From: Oscillospiraceae bacterium
GTDB taxonomy: Bacteria; Bacillota; Clostridia; Oscillospirales; Ruminococcaceae
Length of the DNA stretch: 64,000 nucleotides
Assembly (NCBI GenBank): GCA_031280965.1
Contig: JAITFZ010000014.1
Coordinates: forward strand, 164,572 to 228,571
Reading direction: 5' to 3'
The notes below the pieces were generated by a model. The model was not told the DNA's origin. It saw only the letters and a list, made by a program, of their open reading frames with translations, and ran no database searches. The position numbers and the translations under genes are program-made. This document shows positions 63,361 to 64,000 of the stretch, in pieces (the first letter of the stretch is position 1; every line of letters starts with the position of its first letter).

Positions 63361-63466
63361 ATTCATGCGGCTTTGCACCGCATTTGCCCGCAAAATCACG
63401 AGAAAACGATATTTCTGCGGAAAGATAATGTGTATTATCTTGATTTACTTAAAAAATATGGTTCAA

Positions 63467-63544
63467 GGCAGAAATGAGAAAATTGGAGACCCTACCCTTG
63501 CCGATGCGATTGTTGACAGGATTGTAATTAGTTGTTATTTATGA
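63467..63544 (+). pseudogene. IstB-like (IS21 family) C-terminal remnant
   Basis: A 25-codon end of a frame reads GRNEKIGDPTLADAIVDRIV and five more residues before a stop. GDPTxADAIxDRxV is the conserved C-terminal motif of IstB, the ATPase helper of IS21-type transposases. Nothing upstream in frame resembles the rest, so this is a scrap of an insertion sequence. Confidence 0.6.
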
Positions 63545-63658
63545 TAATATTTGTATACACTATGTTTCTGGGTCAACAATAGAAGCCTAAGTTCAAAAAA
63601 GAACAGCATAGCCGTGTAGGTACGTTTTTTAGATGGCTATTGATATACCAATAATACC

Positions 63659-63687
63659 TTGCCAAAACTAAATAAATATGCTATAAT
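63659..63687 (+). promoter_or_regulatory. Promoter with possible leaderless start
   Basis: TTGCCA, 17-base spacer, TATAAT. The expected transcription start, about 7 bases downstream, coincides with an ATG at 63694. Confidence 0.55.
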
Positions 63688-63693
63688 AAAATT

Positions 63694-63825
63694 ATGGAAA
63701 ACGAATTAAAAACAAATGCGGTAAAATTGAGTCCGGAAGAACAATCCCAAATGTTACAGAAAAGAAGCGAAATTCTTCTGTTTCGACAAATATCGCTCTA
63801 CGTTTTAGAAATTATTTATACATGA
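63694..63825 (+). CDS. Short open frame, 43 residues
   Basis: MENELKTNAVKLSPEEQSQM followed by LQKRSEILLFRQISLYVLEI and IYT. No ribosome binding site, but a good promoter ends 7 bases before the ATG. It may be the truncated start of a transposon or phage gene. Function unknown. Confidence 0.35.
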   Translation: MENELKTNAVKLSPEEQSQMLQKRSEILLFRQISLYVLEIIYT

Positions 63826-63832
63826 TAACAAC

Positions 63833-63925
63833 TTACACATTAGCCGCTTCCTCGGCGATAACATTTGCAAATTCCGAATCGTCCTCAATAGATGCTTTTC
63901 TTGTTCGATAAAAGTCAATGCTCAT
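63833..63925 (-). CDS. Short open frame, 30 residues
   Basis: MSIDFYRTRKASIEDDSEFA followed by NVIAEEAANV. Protein-like composition but no ribosome binding site; perhaps a gene fragment. Confidence 0.2.
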   Translation of the reverse strand: MSIDFYRTRKASIEDDSEFANVIAEEAANV

Positions 63926-64000
63926 ATTTTTAAAGAATATTAACTTCCAAAGAAATTGAATACAATAATCAAAACAGCAGCCATCAACAATCCCATGCCG

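Larger units (their letters stand above)
63545..64000. other. Gene-poor end of the window
   Basis: Contains a promoter at 63659 and two very short frames (63694-63825 plus, 63833-63925 minus); otherwise no gene seen. No terminal inverted repeats of an insertion sequence could be delimited by eye. Confidence 0.5.

Overview
The window looks like the chromosome of a Gram-positive anaerobe of the class Clostridia, probably an uncultured relative of the Oscillospiraceae/Ruminococcaceae. The grounds are the gene order adk-map-KOW protein-infA-rpmJ-rpsM-rpsK-rpsD-rpoA-rplQ, HPr kinase next to rapZ and whiA, acetate kinase beside tmcAL, FtsEX with a class II lysS, strong AGGAGG-like ribosome binding sites, several TTG starts, and many sigma-A promoters with a 17-base spacer. 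The species assignment is inference.

Layout. 1-4.7 kb: the tail of the S10/spc/alpha ribosomal operon, closed by a strong terminator. 4.7-10.4 kb: a divergent small regulator pair, then minus-strand genes for a papain-like hydrolase, an unknown protein, an amidohydrolase, a MurD-type ligase and a MurL-type epimerase. 10.5-17.6 kb: a membrane beta-propeller protein and hprK-murB-rapZ-whiA-aroB. 17.7-22.9 kb: ackA (minus), tmcAL and murA (plus), a DUF4870 membrane protein and a CheC-like protein. 23-31 kb: citrate synthase, a 1254-residue hybrid histidine kinase and an HD-GYP response regulator. 31-38.3 kb: a minus-strand run of DUF3006, ComEC-like beta-lactamase-fold hydrolase, YgiQ-type radical SAM, FtsK/SpoIIIE, UppP and an AT-hook/HTH protein. 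38.4-51.4 kb: an EAL phosphodiesterase, metG, a PucR-type regulator, a radical SAM enzyme, ftsEX, an S41-like protein, greA, lysS and membrane proteins of unknown role. 51.4-57.2 kb: a self-contained two-component/ABC-exporter/lipoprotein island. 57.2-64 kb: an accessory, partly decayed zone with Thr-rich lipoproteins, an AAA ATPase, a broken vapC-like gene, an excisionase-like gene with an integrase stub, an IstB remnant and tRNA-Gly.

Common threads. Cell-wall synthesis is heavily represented (murD, murL, murB, murA, uppP, ftsEX, S41-like protein). The murL-murD pair suggests that D-glutamate enters peptidoglycan by epimerising UDP-MurNAc-L-Ala-L-Glu rather than through free D-Glu. Cyclic di-GMP turnover is represented by an HD-GYP and an EAL protein. 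The most unusual non-genic signal is a co-oriented interspersed repeat of about 80-100 bases with four copies. Two copies sit immediately before murD and the S41-like gene, where the repeat supplies a ribosome binding site and a 3-4-codon mini-ORF whose stop overlaps the gene start. A second notable signal is a pair of promoters in the two-component island that carry the same direct-repeat operator at exactly the same distance from the -10 box.

All assignments were made by reading the sequence; no homology search was run.
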